This document shows positions 16,179-26,317 of a DNA stretch of 64,000 nucleotides, piece after piece. The notes beneath the pieces are model-generated. The model ran no database searches and was not told where the DNA came from. It saw only the letters and a list, made by a program, of their open reading frames with translations. Every line of letters starts with the position of its first letter. The stretch's first letter is position 1. The position numbers were made by a program, and so were the translations under genes. Location: NCBI RefSeq assembly GCF_025465275.1, contig NZ_JAODNK010000062.1, positions 62,001 to 126,000 on the forward strand, written 5' to 3'. The stretch is from Nocardia sp. (lineage in GTDB: Bacteria > Actinomycetota > Actinomycetes > Mycobacteriales > Mycobacteriaceae).

Positions 16179-17894
16179 CTACGGCTTCGGATCGGAGAGA
16201 ATGTCCTCGTATCGGTACTCGGTGGGTATGGCTGTCCCCGTCGCGTGTGCCTGCTCCTCGCGGTGGCGCAGGTCGACGCGGCGGATCTTGCCGGAGATGG
16301 TTTTCGGTAGCTCGGTGAACTCCACGCGGCGCACCCGGAGGTAGGGCGCGAGGTGGTCGCGGGCGTATTCGAGGATGGCGCGGGCGGTTTCGCGATCGGG
16401 TTCCCAACCAGCGGCCAGCGAAACATACGCCTTGGGTACCGCGAGGCGAGTGTTGTCGGGTTGCGGGACGACCGCTGCTTCGACCACGGCTGGGTGCTCG
16501 ATGAGCACGCTTTCCAGCTCGAACGGCGACACCTTGTAGTCGGAGGACTTGAAGACGTCGTCGGTACGGCCGATATAGGTGATGTACCCGTCGTCGTCGC
16601 GTGAGGCGACATCACCGGAGTGGTAGAAGCCCCCCGCCGTGACAGCGGCATTGCGTTCCGGATCGCCCAAATATCCGGTCATCAGGTTGACCGGAGTGTA
16701 GCCCAGGTCGAGGCAGATTTCGCCCTCATCAGCGAGTTCTCCGGTGAGGGGGTCGACCAGTATGACGGGCACACCCGGGGCCGGTCGGCCCATGGAACCG
16801 GGCTTGACCTGCTGTCCGGGCATATTGCCCACCTGCAGCGTGGTCTCGGTCTGTCCGAAGCCGTCACGAATAGTCAGTCCCCACGCCTTCTCGACCTGGG
16901 TGATGACATCCGGGTTGAGAGGCTCACCGGCGCCGAGGATTTCGCGCAGACCGGCCGGTCGCTCGCCGAGATCGGCTTGAATCAGCATGCGCCACACCGT
17001 CGGCGGGGCGCAGAACGTGTTCACCTCGGCCCGGCGCAGCTGATCCAGTAGGGCCGCGGCGTCGAAACGGGCGTAGTTGTAGACGAATACGGTCGCCTCG
17101 GCGACCCAGGGAGCGAAGAAACAGCTCCAGGCGTGCTTGGCCCAGCCGGGTGCGCTGATGGCCAGATGGACATCGCCGGGGCGCACCCCGATCCAGTACA
17201 TGGTGGTCAGATGGCCGACCGGATAGCTGATCTGTGAGTGCTGCACCATCTTCGGCTTGCTGGTGGTGCCGGAGGTGAAGTACACCAGCAGCGGATCGTC
17301 CACCGCGGTGACGGCGGTGAACGGACCGCTCGACTCGACCGTCGCGGCACCGCTGTAGGAGTGCCAGCCGGATACCGTCTCTCCCACCGCGATTCGAACG
17401 TACTCCCCGGGCACCTCGTCGAACTTGGCGGTGTCGCCGGTATTGACGATGACGAATCCCGCACCGCCCCGGCCGATCCGGTCGGTGAGATCCTCCGGGC
17501 CGAGTGCGGCGGTGGTCGGCATGATGACCGCGCCGAGCTTGGCCACCGCCAGCATGGTCTCCCAGAGTTCCGCCTGATTGCCGAGCATGAGCATCACCCG
17601 GTTGCCCTTGCCGACGCCGAGCCCGGCCAGCCAGGTCGCCACTCGATCCGAGCGCGTGGCCATGTCGTCGAAGGTGATGCGCTGCTCGTCGCCGTTCTCC
17701 TCGACGATCCACAGCGCGGGGCGGTCATTGCCGCGGGCGATGACGTCGAACCAGTCGGTGGCCCAGTTGAAGAGGCCGGTCAGCTGCGGCCATTCGAAGG
17801 TGTCCACCGCCGTGCCGTAATCGGTCGCGGCCGCGACGAGCTGGTCGCGGGCGGCCCGGTAGGCCTGGGTATTGGCGCCCGATGACTCGGTCAT
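16179..17894 (-). CDS. Acyl-CoA synthetase, ACSM/acetyl-CoA-synthetase-like
   Basis: A 571-residue AMP-forming ligase that activates a carboxylic acid to its CoA thioester. Motifs: P-loop [16 protein letters not shown], adenylate motif [26 protein letters not shown] and the C-terminal catalytic Lys region [15 protein letters not shown]. The YFTSGTTxxPKM form and overall order resemble medium-chain (ACSM) and acetyl/propionyl ligases more than long-chain FadD. The start is the ATG at 17894; its ATGA overlaps the preceding ligase's stop, so translation is coupled. Confidence 0.9.
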   Translation of the reverse strand: MTESSGANTQAYRAARDQLVAAATDYGTAVDTFEWPQLTGLFNWATDWFDVIARGNDRPALWIVEENGDEQRITFDDMATRSDRVATWLAGLGVGKGNRVMLMLGNQAELWETMLAVAKLGAVIMPTTAALGPEDLTDRIGRGGAGFVIVNTGDTAKFDEVPGEYVRIAVGETVSGWHSYSGAATVESSGPFTAVTAVDDPLLVYFTSGTTSKPKMVQHSQISYPVGHLTTMYWIGVRPGDVHLAISAPGWAKHAWSCFFAPWVAEATVFVYNYARFDAAALLDQLRRAEVNTFCAPPTVWRMLIQADLGERPAGLREILGAGEPLNPDVITQVEKAWGLTIRDGFGQTETTLQVGNMPGQQVKPGSMGRPAPGVPVILVDPLTGELADEGEICLDLGYTPVNLMTGYLGDPERNAAVTAGGFYHSGDVASRDDDGYITYIGRTDDVFKSSDYKVSPFELESVLIEHPAVVEAAVVPQPDNTRLAVPKAYVSLAAGWEPDRETARAILEYARDHLAPYLRVRRVEFTELPKTISGKIRRVDLRHREEQAHATGTAIPTEYRYEDILSDPKP

Positions 17895-19543
17895 GCCTGC
17901 TCCTCTGTGGACTGCTCGAGCAGTCGAATGGCGACTTCGCGCATCTCTATCTTGCGGACCTTGCCGGTCACCGTCATCGGGAATTCGTCCACGACATGCA
18001 CATACCGGGGGATCTTGTAGTGGGCCAGCTGTCCGGCGCAGAACTCGCGCAGCGTCTCGGGGGTGAGTGGGGTCGCGTTCTCGCGCATGTGAATCCACAC
18101 CATCAGTTCCTCGCCGTATTTGGCGTCGGGCACGCCGATCACCTGGGCGTCGAGAATGTCGGGATGGCTGTAGAGGAACTCCTCGATCTCGCGCGGGTAG
18201 ATGTTCTCGCCGCCGCGAATGACCATGTCCTTGATGCGGCCGGTGACCGCGATATACCCGTCCGAATCCATGGTGCCGAGGTCGCCGGTGTGCATCCAGC
18301 GGGCGGAATCGATGGCCTCCGTGGTCTTCTCCGGATCGTTCCAGTAGCCGAGCATGACGGAGTAGCCGCGTGTGCACAGCTCACCCGTGGTGCCGCGCGG
18401 TACGGTCTGCCCCGTCACGGGGTCGACGATCTTGATCTCCAGATGCGGTCCGGCCTGGCCGACGGTGGCGGTGCGCTGTTCGACGGTGTCGTCGGTGCGG
18501 GTCTGGGTGGAGACCGGTGAGGTTTCGGTCATTCCGTAGCAGATGCTCACCTCGCGCATGCCCATTCGATCGATGACCTGCTTCATCACCTCGATCGGGC
18601 AGGGTGATCCGGCCATGATCCCGGTGCGCAGCGAGGACAGATCGTAGGTGTCGAATTCCGGATCGGCGAGCTCGGCGATGAACATGGTCGGCACGCCGTA
18701 CAGCGAGGTGCAGCGTTCGGCGGCAACGGCTTCCAGCGTGGCGCGCGGCTCGAACGAGGGCGCCGGAATGATCATGGCCGCACCGTGACTGGTGGCGGCC
18801 AGATTCCCCATCACCATGCCGAAGCAGTGGTAGAACGGCACCGGAATGCAGATGCGGTCCTGTTCGGTATAGCCGCACAGCTCGCCGACGAAGTAGCCGT
18901 TATTCAGAATATTGTGGTGGCTGAGCGTGGCGCCCTTCGGGAATCCCGTTGTGCCCGAGGTGTACTGGATATTGATCGGATCGTCGGCCGACAGCGCCGA
19001 CTGCGCGAGCGTCAACTGCTCCGGATCATCTGCCCGGCCGGTATCGAAGAGCCGCCGCCACTGCGGGCTGTCGAGCAGCACCACCTGTTCCAGTTCCGGG
19101 CAGTCCGGTCGCACCTCGCCGATCATGGCCGCATAGTCGGAGCTCTTGAAGACGGGTGCGGCGATCAGCGTGTGAACTCCGGCTTGTCCCAGCACATACC
19201 GCAGCTCGTGCGCACGATAGGCGGGATTGATGTTCACCAGGATCGCGCCGATCTTGGCTGCGGCGTACTGCGTCAGCGTCCACTGGGGGCAGTTCGGCGC
19301 CCAGATGCCGACCCGGTCGCCCTTGCCGAGCCCGGTCGCCAGCAGCCCCAGTGCCAGTGCGTTCACCTCCGCCGCGAACTCGCGATAGGTCCACCGGATG
19401 CCGGTGCTGTAGTCGATCAGGGCCTCGCGGTCCGGGAACCTGGCGACCGTGCGGTCCAGGTTCGCGCCGATGGTATCGCCGAGCAGCGGCGCGTCCCAGA
19501 CCCCGAAGGAATAGCTCACCGGCGGGAGCCGGTCCATGCTCAT
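17891..19543 (-). CDS. Fatty acyl-CoA synthetase, FadD type
   Basis: About 550 residues. It has the P-loop [18 protein letters not shown], adenylate motif [43 protein letters not shown] and the C-terminal Lys motif [12 protein letters not shown], all typical of fatty-acid activation ligases such as FadD35-like enzymes. The ATG at 19543 (MSMDRLPPV) is chosen; an upstream in-frame GTG at 19564 lacks a ribosome site. It heads a two-gene operon with the ACSM-like ligase (four-base overlap) and is divergent from a GAF-LuxR regulator, its probable controller. Confidence 0.92.
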   Translation of the reverse strand: MSMDRLPPVSYSFGVWDAPLLGDTIGANLDRTVARFPDREALIDYSTGIRWTYREFAAEVNALALGLLATGLGKGDRVGIWAPNCPQWTLTQYAAAKIGAILVNINPAYRAHELRYVLGQAGVHTLIAAPVFKSSDYAAMIGEVRPDCPELEQVVLLDSPQWRRLFDTGRADDPEQLTLAQSALSADDPINIQYTSGTTGFPKGATLSHHNILNNGYFVGELCGYTEQDRICIPVPFYHCFGMVMGNLAATSHGAAMIIPAPSFEPRATLEAVAAERCTSLYGVPTMFIAELADPEFDTYDLSSLRTGIMAGSPCPIEVMKQVIDRMGMREVSICYGMTETSPVSTQTRTDDTVEQRTATVGQAGPHLEIKIVDPVTGQTVPRGTTGELCTRGYSVMLGYWNDPEKTTEAIDSARWMHTGDLGTMDSDGYIAVTGRIKDMVIRGGENIYPREIEEFLYSHPDILDAQVIGVPDAKYGEELMVWIHMRENATPLTPETLREFCAGQLAHYKIPRYVHVVDEFPMTVTGKVRKIEMREVAIRLLEQSTEEQA

Positions 19544-19605
19544 GCTCACTTGGCTAGGATTCACGTCACACTCAAGCGCCGACTACCCCCGGAAAGGGGT
19601 ACCCG

Positions 19606-20481
19606 ATGAGTCAGACCCCCGAGGGGCTGTTGCGTCCGCGTGACGGCGACGCCTTGCGGTCCGAGCTGCGGCAGCTCGCCGCGCTGTCCAGCGCGCCGGT
19701 GGTGTTCGGCGGTGCGGTGCACGCGGGCACGCTGGTGCTCAGCGAGTTCGTGGGGACGCGAACGAACCGTATGCGGGGCTTGGCGGTGGCGCCGAGTTCC
19801 GGACTGGGCGGGAGCGCGGTCGCCACCGGTAAGCCCCGCTCGGTGGCGGACTATCGATCGGCCTCGACGATCACCCACCAGTACGACGGCGCGGTGCTCG
19901 GTGAGGGTTTGCGCGCGGTGGTCGCGGTGCCGGTGGTGGTGAGTGGTGAGGCGCGCGCGGTGCTGTACGTCGCGAATCGGGAGTCCGGTCCGATCGGGGA
20001 CCGGATCGCCGATGAAATGGTGCAGGCCGGTCGTCGACTGAGCGTGGAGCTCGCGATCCGCGACGAGGTGGATCGGCGGGTGCGGTTGCGCCTGGCGCAC
20101 GAGGTGGCGCAGGCACAGCTGCTGTCCGGTGCGGATGTGATGGTCGCCGAACAGCTCCGGGATCTGCACGCGGAATTGCGTGGCATCACCCCCACTGTCT
20201 CCGATGCGCAGGCGCGCAACAAATTACGGGATGTCACGGAGCGGTTGGCGCGACTGGTGTCCGGTGTGGCGGACCCCGATCAAGAGGTGACGCTCGCGCC
20301 CCGGGAGCTCGACGTGCTGGCCCAGGTCGCCCTGGGCTGCACGAATCTCGAAGCGGCGCTGCGGCTTTCGTTGCGCGCCGAGACGGTCAAGAGCTACTTG
20401 CGCAGTGCCATGACCAAACTCGGCGCGCATACCCGGCACGAAGCGGTGGTACGAGCTCGCCGCCTGGGCCTATTGCCGTGA
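19606..20481 (+). CDS. GAF-domain LuxR-type regulator
   Basis: A 291-residue protein: GAF-like sensor (about residues 20-150; GLRAVVAVPVVVSGEARAVLYV), a helical linker, then a C-terminal LuxR helix-turn-helix (LAPRELDVLAQVALGCTNLEAALRLSLRAETVKSYLRSAM) at about 225-285. No phospho-acceptor domain is present, so it probably responds to a small ligand. It is divergent from the two acyl-CoA ligases with only about 60 bases between starts, which suggests it regulates that operon, perhaps sensing an acyl compound. The ribosome site GGAAAGGGG precedes the ATG. Confidence 0.88.
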   Translation: MSQTPEGLLRPRDGDALRSELRQLAALSSAPVVFGGAVHAGTLVLSEFVGTRTNRMRGLAVAPSSGLGGSAVATGKPRSVADYRSASTITHQYDGAVLGEGLRAVVAVPVVVSGEARAVLYVANRESGPIGDRIADEMVQAGRRLSVELAIRDEVDRRVRLRLAHEVAQAQLLSGADVMVAEQLRDLHAELRGITPTVSDAQARNKLRDVTERLARLVSGVADPDQEVTLAPRELDVLAQVALGCTNLEAALRLSLRAETVKSYLRSAMTKLGAHTRHEAVVRARRLGLLP

Positions 20482-20501
20482 GTTTCGGTGTGCCCGGAAT
20501 C

Positions 20502-20852
20502 TCAGCGGGCGGCCATGTGGCGGATGGTTTCCCCGCCCTTGGTGTGGTGTAGCCGGCCGAATCGGCTGTCGAGCAGGTGAGCCATGCTTTCGGCGGCGCC
20601 GATATACGCCTCTTCGACGGTCGCCGCGCGGTGCCGGACCGCCACCGGAGGCTGCCCCTTGGGCCGCGCCTCGAGATTGCACTGTTTGTCTTCCGATCCG
20701 CCCTTGTGGCCGTTCACATCCGTGATGTGGGCCTCGACGCGGGTGAGATGGTCCGCGTAATAGGTCAGGATCGATCCGATGGTGTCCTGCGCCTGCTCGA
20801 TGAGGGGCGCGCTGCCGCCGATGTGCTTGTCGGCGAAGACCTGGATTTGCAT
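20502..20852 (-). CDS. HPF/RaiA-like ribosome-associated protein
   Basis: A 116-residue protein starting MQIQVFADKHIGGSAPL. The central ITDVNGHKGGSEDKQCNLEARPKG matches the beta-hairpin region of hibernation-promoting factor/RaiA, and AAESMAHLLDSRFGRLHHTKG the second helix. It lacks the long C-terminal dimerisation extension, so it is a short-form member. It would bind the small ribosomal subunit and limit translation in stress. The 3' end meets the LuxR-type gene convergently. Confidence 0.8.
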   Translation of the reverse strand: MQIQVFADKHIGGSAPLIEQAQDTIGSILTYYADHLTRVEAHITDVNGHKGGSEDKQCNLEARPKGQPPVAVRHRAATVEEAYIGAAESMAHLLDSRFGRLHHTKGGETIRHMAAR

Positions 20853-20937
20853 GGCATCTCCAAACTCTGGAATAGCCGAGTACTTGCTGACGTCTCCGAC
20901 ACTACCTGTTTTCGGGCCGATCAGTCGGTTGTGAACG

Positions 20938-21417
20938 TCACTCGTCAACAACACTGCCGGAAGGTATTGTGCGCAGCGGGTTTTGCCGGTTGACAACAGG
21001 ACTGAGGTCCCGGCCGGTATCGGAGAGTTGGTGGCCGTCGGCGCAGCAGAGCACCGCGCGCACGGGGGCCCCGCATTCGGTGTGCGTGACCGACAGCGGC
21101 GGTCCGCCGGGTCCGGCGAGGTGCTTGTCGCCCCATTGCATGAGTGAGGTGAGGACCGGTTGCAGCTCCCGGCCCGCTTCGGTGAGGCGGTACTCCTGCC
21201 GAGTGCGGGAGCCGGGTTCGCGGTAGTCGTGCAGTTCCAGCACGCCGGCATCGACGAGTGTGCGCAGCCGGCGGACGAGTACGGCGCGCGGCGCGCCCGT
21301 GGCCTCCTGGATGGCGTCGAACCGGCGAACGCCGAGAAAGACCTCACGCAATGCGAGCAGCGCCCATTGCTCGCCGATCACCTGTAGTGCGGCCGCCACC
21401 GAACAGTTCCGTGCCAT
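20938..21417 (-). CDS. HxlR-family transcriptional regulator
   Basis: A 159-residue winged-helix regulator of the HxlR family: CSVAAALQVIGEQWALLALREVFLGVRRFDAIQ, then LVRRLRTLVDAGVLELHDY and YRLTEAGRELQPVL. A Cys near the N-terminus and a Cys cluster (ECGAP, LCCADGH) in the C-terminal extension could make it redox- or metal-responsive. It is divergent from a hotdog thioesterase across 54 bases, the likely target. Confidence 0.9.
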   Translation of the reverse strand: MARNCSVAAALQVIGEQWALLALREVFLGVRRFDAIQEATGAPRAVLVRRLRTLVDAGVLELHDYREPGSRTRQEYRLTEAGRELQPVLTSLMQWGDKHLAGPGGPPLSVTHTECGAPVRAVLCCADGHQLSDTGRDLSPVVNRQNPLRTIPSGSVVDE

Positions 21418-21471
21418 GCGCCGAGTATATCTGCATTCGCATTATGAACTCAGGGTGTTAGGGTCGAGTCC

Positions 21472-22002
21472 ATGACGATCACGACCGAACCGGCCGCCAC
21501 CTCCGAGTCCTGGGGTGAGTTGCGCAGCAAGACCGTGTACTGGCACGACCCGAAGGTCGCGCTCGAGGCAGCCCCAGGTCGCACCGGGCTGGAGTACCTC
21601 ACCGCCATGGCGAACGGCGAAATCCCGGGCGCACCCATCGGCGGCCTGCTGGGTATGCGGGCCGTCAGCGCGAGCGCCGGCGAGATCGTCTTCGCCTGCA
21701 CCCCGGACGAATCCATGTACAACCCGATCGGCCTGGTGCACGGCGGCGTCGCGTGCACCCTGCTCGACTCCGCGGCGGGTTGCGCCGTGCATACGACGCT
21801 GCCCGCGAATGTCGGCTACACCTCGATCGAGATCAAGGTGAACTATCTGCGCCCCATCCATGCCCACACCGGTGAGCTGATCGTGCGCGGCTGGGTCACC
21901 AAGCCGGGCCGGCGAGTCGCCTTCGCCGAAGCGGATGTCCGCGATGCGGACGGCGCCGTCCTGGCCACCGCCACCAGCACCTGCCTCATTCTCGGCGGCT
22001 GA
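21472..22002 (+). CDS. PaaI-type hotdog thioesterase
   Basis: A 176-residue hotdog-fold enzyme. The motif NPIGLVHGGVACTLLDSAAGCAVHTTLP is the PaaI-family active-site helix and loop, followed by IEIKVNYLRPIHAHTGELIVRG. It hydrolyses small acyl-CoA thioesters, perhaps aromatic, in the cytoplasm. The start ATG lies 54 bases from the divergent HxlR regulator. Confidence 0.9.
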   Translation: MTITTEPAATSESWGELRSKTVYWHDPKVALEAAPGRTGLEYLTAMANGEIPGAPIGGLLGMRAVSASAGEIVFACTPDESMYNPIGLVHGGVACTLLDSAAGCAVHTTLPANVGYTSIEIKVNYLRPIHAHTGELIVRGWVTKPGRRVAFAEADVRDADGAVLATATSTCLILGG

Positions 22003-22034
22003 TCCACCGGCGTTGTCGCTGAGCAGGTTTCGGG

Positions 22035-23243
22035 TCAGCGGGTGGCCAGGTCCAGCACCGCCAGCGCGAGGTGTTCGGCGGCGTCGGGATGTCCCATGGC
22101 GCGAGCGGCGGCGGAAACCGCGCTCCGCGAATCGGTTTCGGTGAGCAATCCGAACAGCGCCGTGCGCAGCCCGGCGGCGGTGGCTTCCTCGCCGATGAGC
22201 GCCCGCGCCGCGCCCTGCTCGGCGAGAATACGGGCATTGCGGATCTGCTCACCGCCGACGGAATGTGGGTAGGGGATCAGTACCGAGGGCTTGCCGAGGG
22301 TGGTCAGCTCGGCGAGAGTACCTGCACCGGAACGTGATACGACCACATCGGCCAGGGCCAGCACATCGGGGAGCTCGGCGCCGAGGAAATCACGGACCAG
22401 ATACCGGTCGCGCAGCTCTGCCGGAAGCGCGGCGGCGCGCTCACGCACCTGATCGTAGGAGAGCCGTCCGCACTGGTGGATCACATTGGCGACGGTCAGC
22501 AGTTCCGGCAGGATTTCCGCGATGAGGTCATTGATCTGCACCGCACCCTGTGCGCCACCGGTGATGTACACGGTGGGCAGCTCGGGGGAGTAGCCGGTCC
22601 ACTCCAGTGCGGGTGCGGCTGCCTTCGGATCGCCGGTGGTGAGCTCGGGCCGAATGGGGTTGCCGGTGACCAGCGCCCGGGTGCGGGCCTTCGCGGGCAA
22701 CAGTGCGACGGAGGCTGCGGAGCTGAGCGCAATGCGATCGGCCGCGCGTGCCAGCAACTGATTCGCCTTGCCGATGCCGGTGGTCTGTTCGTGAATCACC
22801 AGCGGCCGTCGCCGCAGCGCCGCGGCCATGCCGATGGGCGCGCAGACATAACCGCCGGTGCACAGCACCGCATCCGGGCGAAATTGCCGCACGACCGATT
22901 GAGCGGTGAGCACGCTCAACGGCACCCGCGCGGCATCCTTGGCATTGGCGGCGTTCAGCATGCGCAGCGGATTGCGATCACGCCGCAGCTTCCCGGCTTT
23001 GATTCCGGTGAAGGCGATCTCGTTCTCGCCGGCTACCCGCTGCTCGAGACTGTCCGGTGTACCGACCCACAGCACGGTTGCCGTCGCACCCGCCTCCGCG
23101 ACCAGATCGCGCAGCGCCCGAACGGCCGCCACCGCCGGATAGGTGTGCCCGCCCGTGCCGCCGCCGGCGACAATCACGCGAACGGCGCGGTGCGCGCCGA
23201 CACGCCGCAAAATTGTGGCGCGGTCGAGTGCGGGATCGGGCAT
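22035..23243 (-). CDS. MurG-like UDP-sugar:lipid glycosyltransferase
   Basis: A 402-residue GT28/MurG-type enzyme. The N-terminal glycine-rich loop VIVAGGGTGGHTYPAVAA and VLCTGGYVCAPIGMAAALRR match lipid-acceptor elements of MurG; the C-terminal donor site has VYITGGAQGA, VVSRSGAGTLAELTTLGKPSVLIPYPHS and GGEQIRNA. The ATG at 23243 follows AGGAGG by eight bases, giving MPDPALD; a longer in-frame extension is ignored. No other cell-division or wall genes surround it, so this is likely a second MurG paralogue rather than the housekeeping one. It is divergent from a polyprenyl synthase, hinting at glycosylation of a prenyl-linked acceptor. Confidence 0.85.
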   Translation of the reverse strand: MPDPALDRATILRRVGAHRAVRVIVAGGGTGGHTYPAVAAVRALRDLVAEAGATATVLWVGTPDSLEQRVAGENEIAFTGIKAGKLRRDRNPLRMLNAANAKDAARVPLSVLTAQSVVRQFRPDAVLCTGGYVCAPIGMAAALRRRPLVIHEQTTGIGKANQLLARAADRIALSSAASVALLPAKARTRALVTGNPIRPELTTGDPKAAAPALEWTGYSPELPTVYITGGAQGAVQINDLIAEILPELLTVANVIHQCGRLSYDQVRERAAALPAELRDRYLVRDFLGAELPDVLALADVVVSRSGAGTLAELTTLGKPSVLIPYPHSVGGEQIRNARILAEQGAARALIGEEATAAGLRTALFGLLTETDSRSAVSAAARAMGHPDAAEHLALAVLDLATR

Positions 23244-23662
23244 GTGTCGAGCCTCCTGAATGTGGGTTGCTGTGCAATACACCCGAAAGGGTGCGCGGCG
23301 CAACGATGTGCTGTCGGAGCGGTGACTTCCGCCGTTGCGGGGCCGGTGCCACGTCCGGCTCAGGTTATCCCGATGCCGGTTCCGATGGTCGCTCGTGCAG
23401 GTACTGGTCGGTCTGCGGAGATTGCGAGGTGTTGGCTATCAGCCAATGGGCCTTTACCATGAATGTGATTCGGATCATGGTGGTGCAGTAAGCAGTGCAA
23501 TCCGTCCAGCGAGAGGGCCCGCGCATGAAGGCCTGCACGTGGTCCCCGCCGGCTCCTCCGCACCTCGAGCGATCCCCTCGCCTTTCGCCCCAGGAATCCC
23601 CGACTCGTTGACCACGAGATCAATTCGGCGACAACGTTTTCGAAGAGTAACCGGAGGTGGCC
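23244..23662. other. Divergent intergenic region, murG-like / polyprenyl synthase
   Basis: No gene is supported in these 419 bases. A short dyad TTGGCT-ATC-AGCCAA lies at 23432-23446. Promoters for both flanking genes should be here. Confidence 0.4.
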
Positions 23663-24736
23663 ATGACTTCGTCGGCAGCGGCAGATCCCGCATTCGATAC
23701 CGGAATGCCCTGGGAAGGGGGCGACGGGGCGGCGCAGATCCTTTCTCGTGCACACCAATTGACGAAACCGCTGCTGCGGGCGGCGGTGGATACGCTGCCC
23801 GCGGAGCTACGGCTTCCGATCGGGTATCACCTCGGCTGGTGGAATGCCGGCGGCGTCGCGGCGGTCGCCGAATCGGGTAAGGGGCTGCGGCCCGCGTTGG
23901 TGCTGGCCTCCGCCCGGGCCGCCGGTCAGCGGGGGGATTCGGAGTGGTCGGCAGGGGCCGTGCATGCCGCGGCCGCCATCGAACTGGTGCACAACTTCAC
24001 GCTCATCCACGACGACGTGATGGACGGCGATGACATGCGGCGCGGCCGCCCCACGGTGTGGCGGGTCTGGGGCATCGACGATGCCGTACTCGCCGGTGAT
24101 GCCATGCACGGCTTGGCGATCTGGACGCTCGCGGGAGCTCCGGTCGCTGCGCTGACCGGTATCGCCCGGCTGGAGGAGGCCGTCATCGAACTGTGCCTGG
24201 GTCAGCACTCCGACTGTGCCGCCGAGACGAAAACTGAAGTGACACTGGACGAATGCCTGGAGACCCTGCAGCACAAGACCGGCGCGCTACTCGGCTGCGC
24301 CTGTGCCATGGGTGCGCTCTGCGCCGGTGCCCGGCCGGAGGAGGTCGAGGCGATGGATCACTTCGGCCGCGAACTGGGCGTGGCGTTCCAGCTGGTGGAC
24401 GATCTCATGGGCATCTGGGGCGATCCGGCACGCACCGGTAAGCCGGTCGGCAATGACCTGTTGCGGCACAAGCGAAGTCTGCCGGTGGTGGTGGCGCTCG
24501 AATCGGGTACCGCCGCCGGGCGCGAATTCGCCGAGCTGTACTGCTCGGACGAGCCGCTCGACGGCCGGTCCGCCGTGCGCGCCGCCGATCTGATCGCTCG
24601 GGCCGGTGGCAGGCGCTGGGCGCAGGCCGAATCGATCCGCCATGTGCGGGCGGCCAAATCGTGTATCGCCGGGTACGGCGGCGGTGCGAAGGATCTGATG
24701 CAGCTCGCGGATTGTGTGGTCGAGCGCGACCACTGA
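23663..24736 (+). CDS. Polyprenyl diphosphate synthase
   Basis: A 357-residue trans-isoprenyl synthase condensing IPP onto an allylic diphosphate. The first Asp-rich motif is DDVMDGDD (from residue 117) and the second DDLMGIWGD (from residue 246); GKGLRP, the IPP-binding segment, and QHKTGALLGCA are also present. GGAGG sits five bases before the ATG at 23663, so the in-frame GTG at 23657 is not the start. Chain length cannot be read with confidence; a C20 to C40 product is possible. A strong terminator follows. Its divergent partner is a MurG-like glycosyltransferase. Confidence 0.92.
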   Translation: MTSSAAADPAFDTGMPWEGGDGAAQILSRAHQLTKPLLRAAVDTLPAELRLPIGYHLGWWNAGGVAAVAESGKGLRPALVLASARAAGQRGDSEWSAGAVHAAAAIELVHNFTLIHDDVMDGDDMRRGRPTVWRVWGIDDAVLAGDAMHGLAIWTLAGAPVAALTGIARLEEAVIELCLGQHSDCAAETKTEVTLDECLETLQHKTGALLGCACAMGALCAGARPEEVEAMDHFGRELGVAFQLVDDLMGIWGDPARTGKPVGNDLLRHKRSLPVVVALESGTAAGREFAELYCSDEPLDGRSAVRAADLIARAGGRRWAQAESIRHVRAAKSCIAGYGGGAKDLMQLADCVVERDH

Positions 24737-24775
24737 TCGATAGCGCACACGCGGCAGTGTCCTATTTGTTCCATT

Positions 24776-24813
24776 TACCGCCCGGTCGAGAATTCGACCG
24801 GGCGGTATTTGTT
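24776..24813 (+). terminator. Rho-independent terminator
   Basis: TACCGCCCGGTCGA (24776-24789) pairs perfectly with TCGACCGGGCGGTA (24794-24807) around GAAT, followed by TTTGTT. It lies 40 bases after the polyprenyl synthase stop. Bases 24814-25030 hold no gene, only the leader of the next operon. Confidence 0.88.
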
Positions 24814-25030
24814 GCTGGACAAGGCTTTTCCGCAAACTTTTGCAGTAAGCCCGCTTGACACTTCGCCATGGGACTTTAGTAATCAATTCACCGGATTCCG
24901 TTGCTCCAAAACTACTGGACTGTCAGGATATCCAGCACGCGGTAACTCGGCACGATACGAGTCGCCGTCTAAATACGTACCGGGCGTGTGTTTTTCGCTA
25001 TTCGTGCTGCATTTTCTCAGGAGTTCCACC

Positions 25031-25882
25031 ATGACGACGGGGCCTCTCGCCGAGTCCGGGCCATTGCCGGCGCTCGGTCGGGAATCCACCCGAGAATTGG
25101 TGCGGGAATTGGTGAATGCCGCAACATCCGCACATACCGGACTATTGCGCGTGGCCGGTGAACCGGGCGGCGATCTGCATTTCCGGCAGGGCCACATTGT
25201 CGCGGTCGATTCGCCCGGCGCACCCGGTGTGCGCGAACTACTTTCGCGGCCCGGTCGCGTCTGCGCCGGTGCGGCCGACCTGCGCGTGGTCGCCCTCATG
25301 GCGGCGCTCGACGGCGCATTCGCCATTACCGCCGGTTGGGTCGCCGACTGTAGCTGGCACGACCTGCCCGAAGCCGCCGATCAGCCCGGCGACCGGGAAC
25401 CCGGGGTCGAGCCGGCCTGGCTGCTGCAGGAGACCGATCGGCGGCTGATCGCGCTGGCACACGGCCGAGTGTCCCCGCATCGCAATCACCTGGTGCTCAC
25501 CGACAGCGGTCGCGCGGTGCTCAGCGGTCCGGGCAGCGCTCTCGAAGTCCCCGGTCACGCACAGCGGCAGGAGATCCTGCTGTGGGTGAACGGCCGCCGC
25601 AGCTGCCGGGATATCGCAATGCTGCTGTGCCGCAGCCTGTATGCGGTGACGGTCGAGGTCGTCCGCATGCTCGATGCCGACCTCATCGGCATCACCGCCC
25701 TGGAGCGCGCGCAACCCCAGGCGGCCGAGTCCGCGCGCGGCGGCGCCGTCAGATCGATGCTGCCGCGCCGCCGCCGCGGGGCCAGCGGCATCAATGACAC
25801 ACTGCCGCCCCGCCCGCCGCAGCCCGCCACCCGTGCCTATCAACGGACCGCCATCGTGCGGAAATCAGAAAGGACACAATGA
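25031..25882 (+). CDS. DUF4388-like protein with winged-helix-like C-terminal part
   Basis: A 283-residue protein from an ATG with AGGAG seven bases upstream. Residues about 15-115 (LRVAGEPGGDLHFRQGHIVAVDS ... LSRPGRV) look like the DUF4388/PATAN domain, where a small beta-barrel presents a gain-of-information loop. Residues about 175-230 (EILLWVNGRRSCRDIAMLLCR ... MLDADLIGI) resemble the winged helix of DUF742. The tail is basic and Pro-rich. It overlaps the roadblock gene by ATGA, so the two are made together and probably interact in a signalling module. Confidence 0.65.
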   Translation: MTTGPLAESGPLPALGRESTRELVRELVNAATSAHTGLLRVAGEPGGDLHFRQGHIVAVDSPGAPGVRELLSRPGRVCAGAADLRVVALMAALDGAFAITAGWVADCSWHDLPEAADQPGDREPGVEPAWLLQETDRRLIALAHGRVSPHRNHLVLTDSGRAVLSGPGSALEVPGHAQRQEILLWVNGRRSCRDIAMLLCRSLYAVTVEVVRMLDADLIGITALERAQPQAAESARGGAVRSMLPRRRRGASGINDTLPPRPPQPATRAYQRTAIVRKSERTQ

Positions 25883-26316
25883 ATACCTCGAACGCGACAG
25901 GTCCTGGAAGTCTGTCCGACCGAATCGGAGTTCTGGTCAAGACCCTGCGATCGGAAGTCCCGGAGTGCCTGGCCGCCGGTGCGATCGATATGACCACCGG
26001 AATGCTGCTGGCCGTCGAGACCGTCGACAATCATCCGCAGGAGGTACTCGATCTGCTCGCCGCGGCAACCCTGGATCTGTTCCAGGGCCGCAATGTGGTG
26101 ATGATCGAGGACATTTGGAAGGAGCGCCGCGGAGTCCGATTGGATCGGCACTATTTCCAGGAGATTCTGGTCAACAGCGATAACCTGACGCACCTGTTCG
26201 TACGCACGGAGAGTCGCGAAGATGTGGTCATCGTCGTCGTCTGCCGCAAAACCGTGAATGTCGGCATGCTGTTCGCGCAAGCCCGGCGCGTACTGAAAGA
26301 CGTCGGCCGGCTCTGA
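25879..26316 (+). CDS. Roadblock/LC7-like protein
   Basis: A 145-residue protein with the alternating beta-alpha pattern of roadblock/MglB proteins: VPECLAAGAIDMTTGMLLAV, a long helix EVLDLLAAATLDLFQ, strand ILVNSDNLTHLFVRT and a VIVVVCRKTVNVGMLFAQARR end. Such proteins regulate small GTPases as dimers; in Streptomyces conservons one accompanies DUF742, a GTPase and often a P450. Here a P450 lies 850 bases downstream but no GTPase is adjacent. Its start overlaps the DUF4388-like gene by four bases. Confidence 0.7.
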   Translation: MNTSNATGPGSLSDRIGVLVKTLRSEVPECLAAGAIDMTTGMLLAVETVDNHPQEVLDLLAAATLDLFQGRNVVMIEDIWKERRGVRLDRHYFQEILVNSDNLTHLFVRTESREDVVIVVVCRKTVNVGMLFAQARRVLKDVGRL

Positions 26317-26317
26317 G

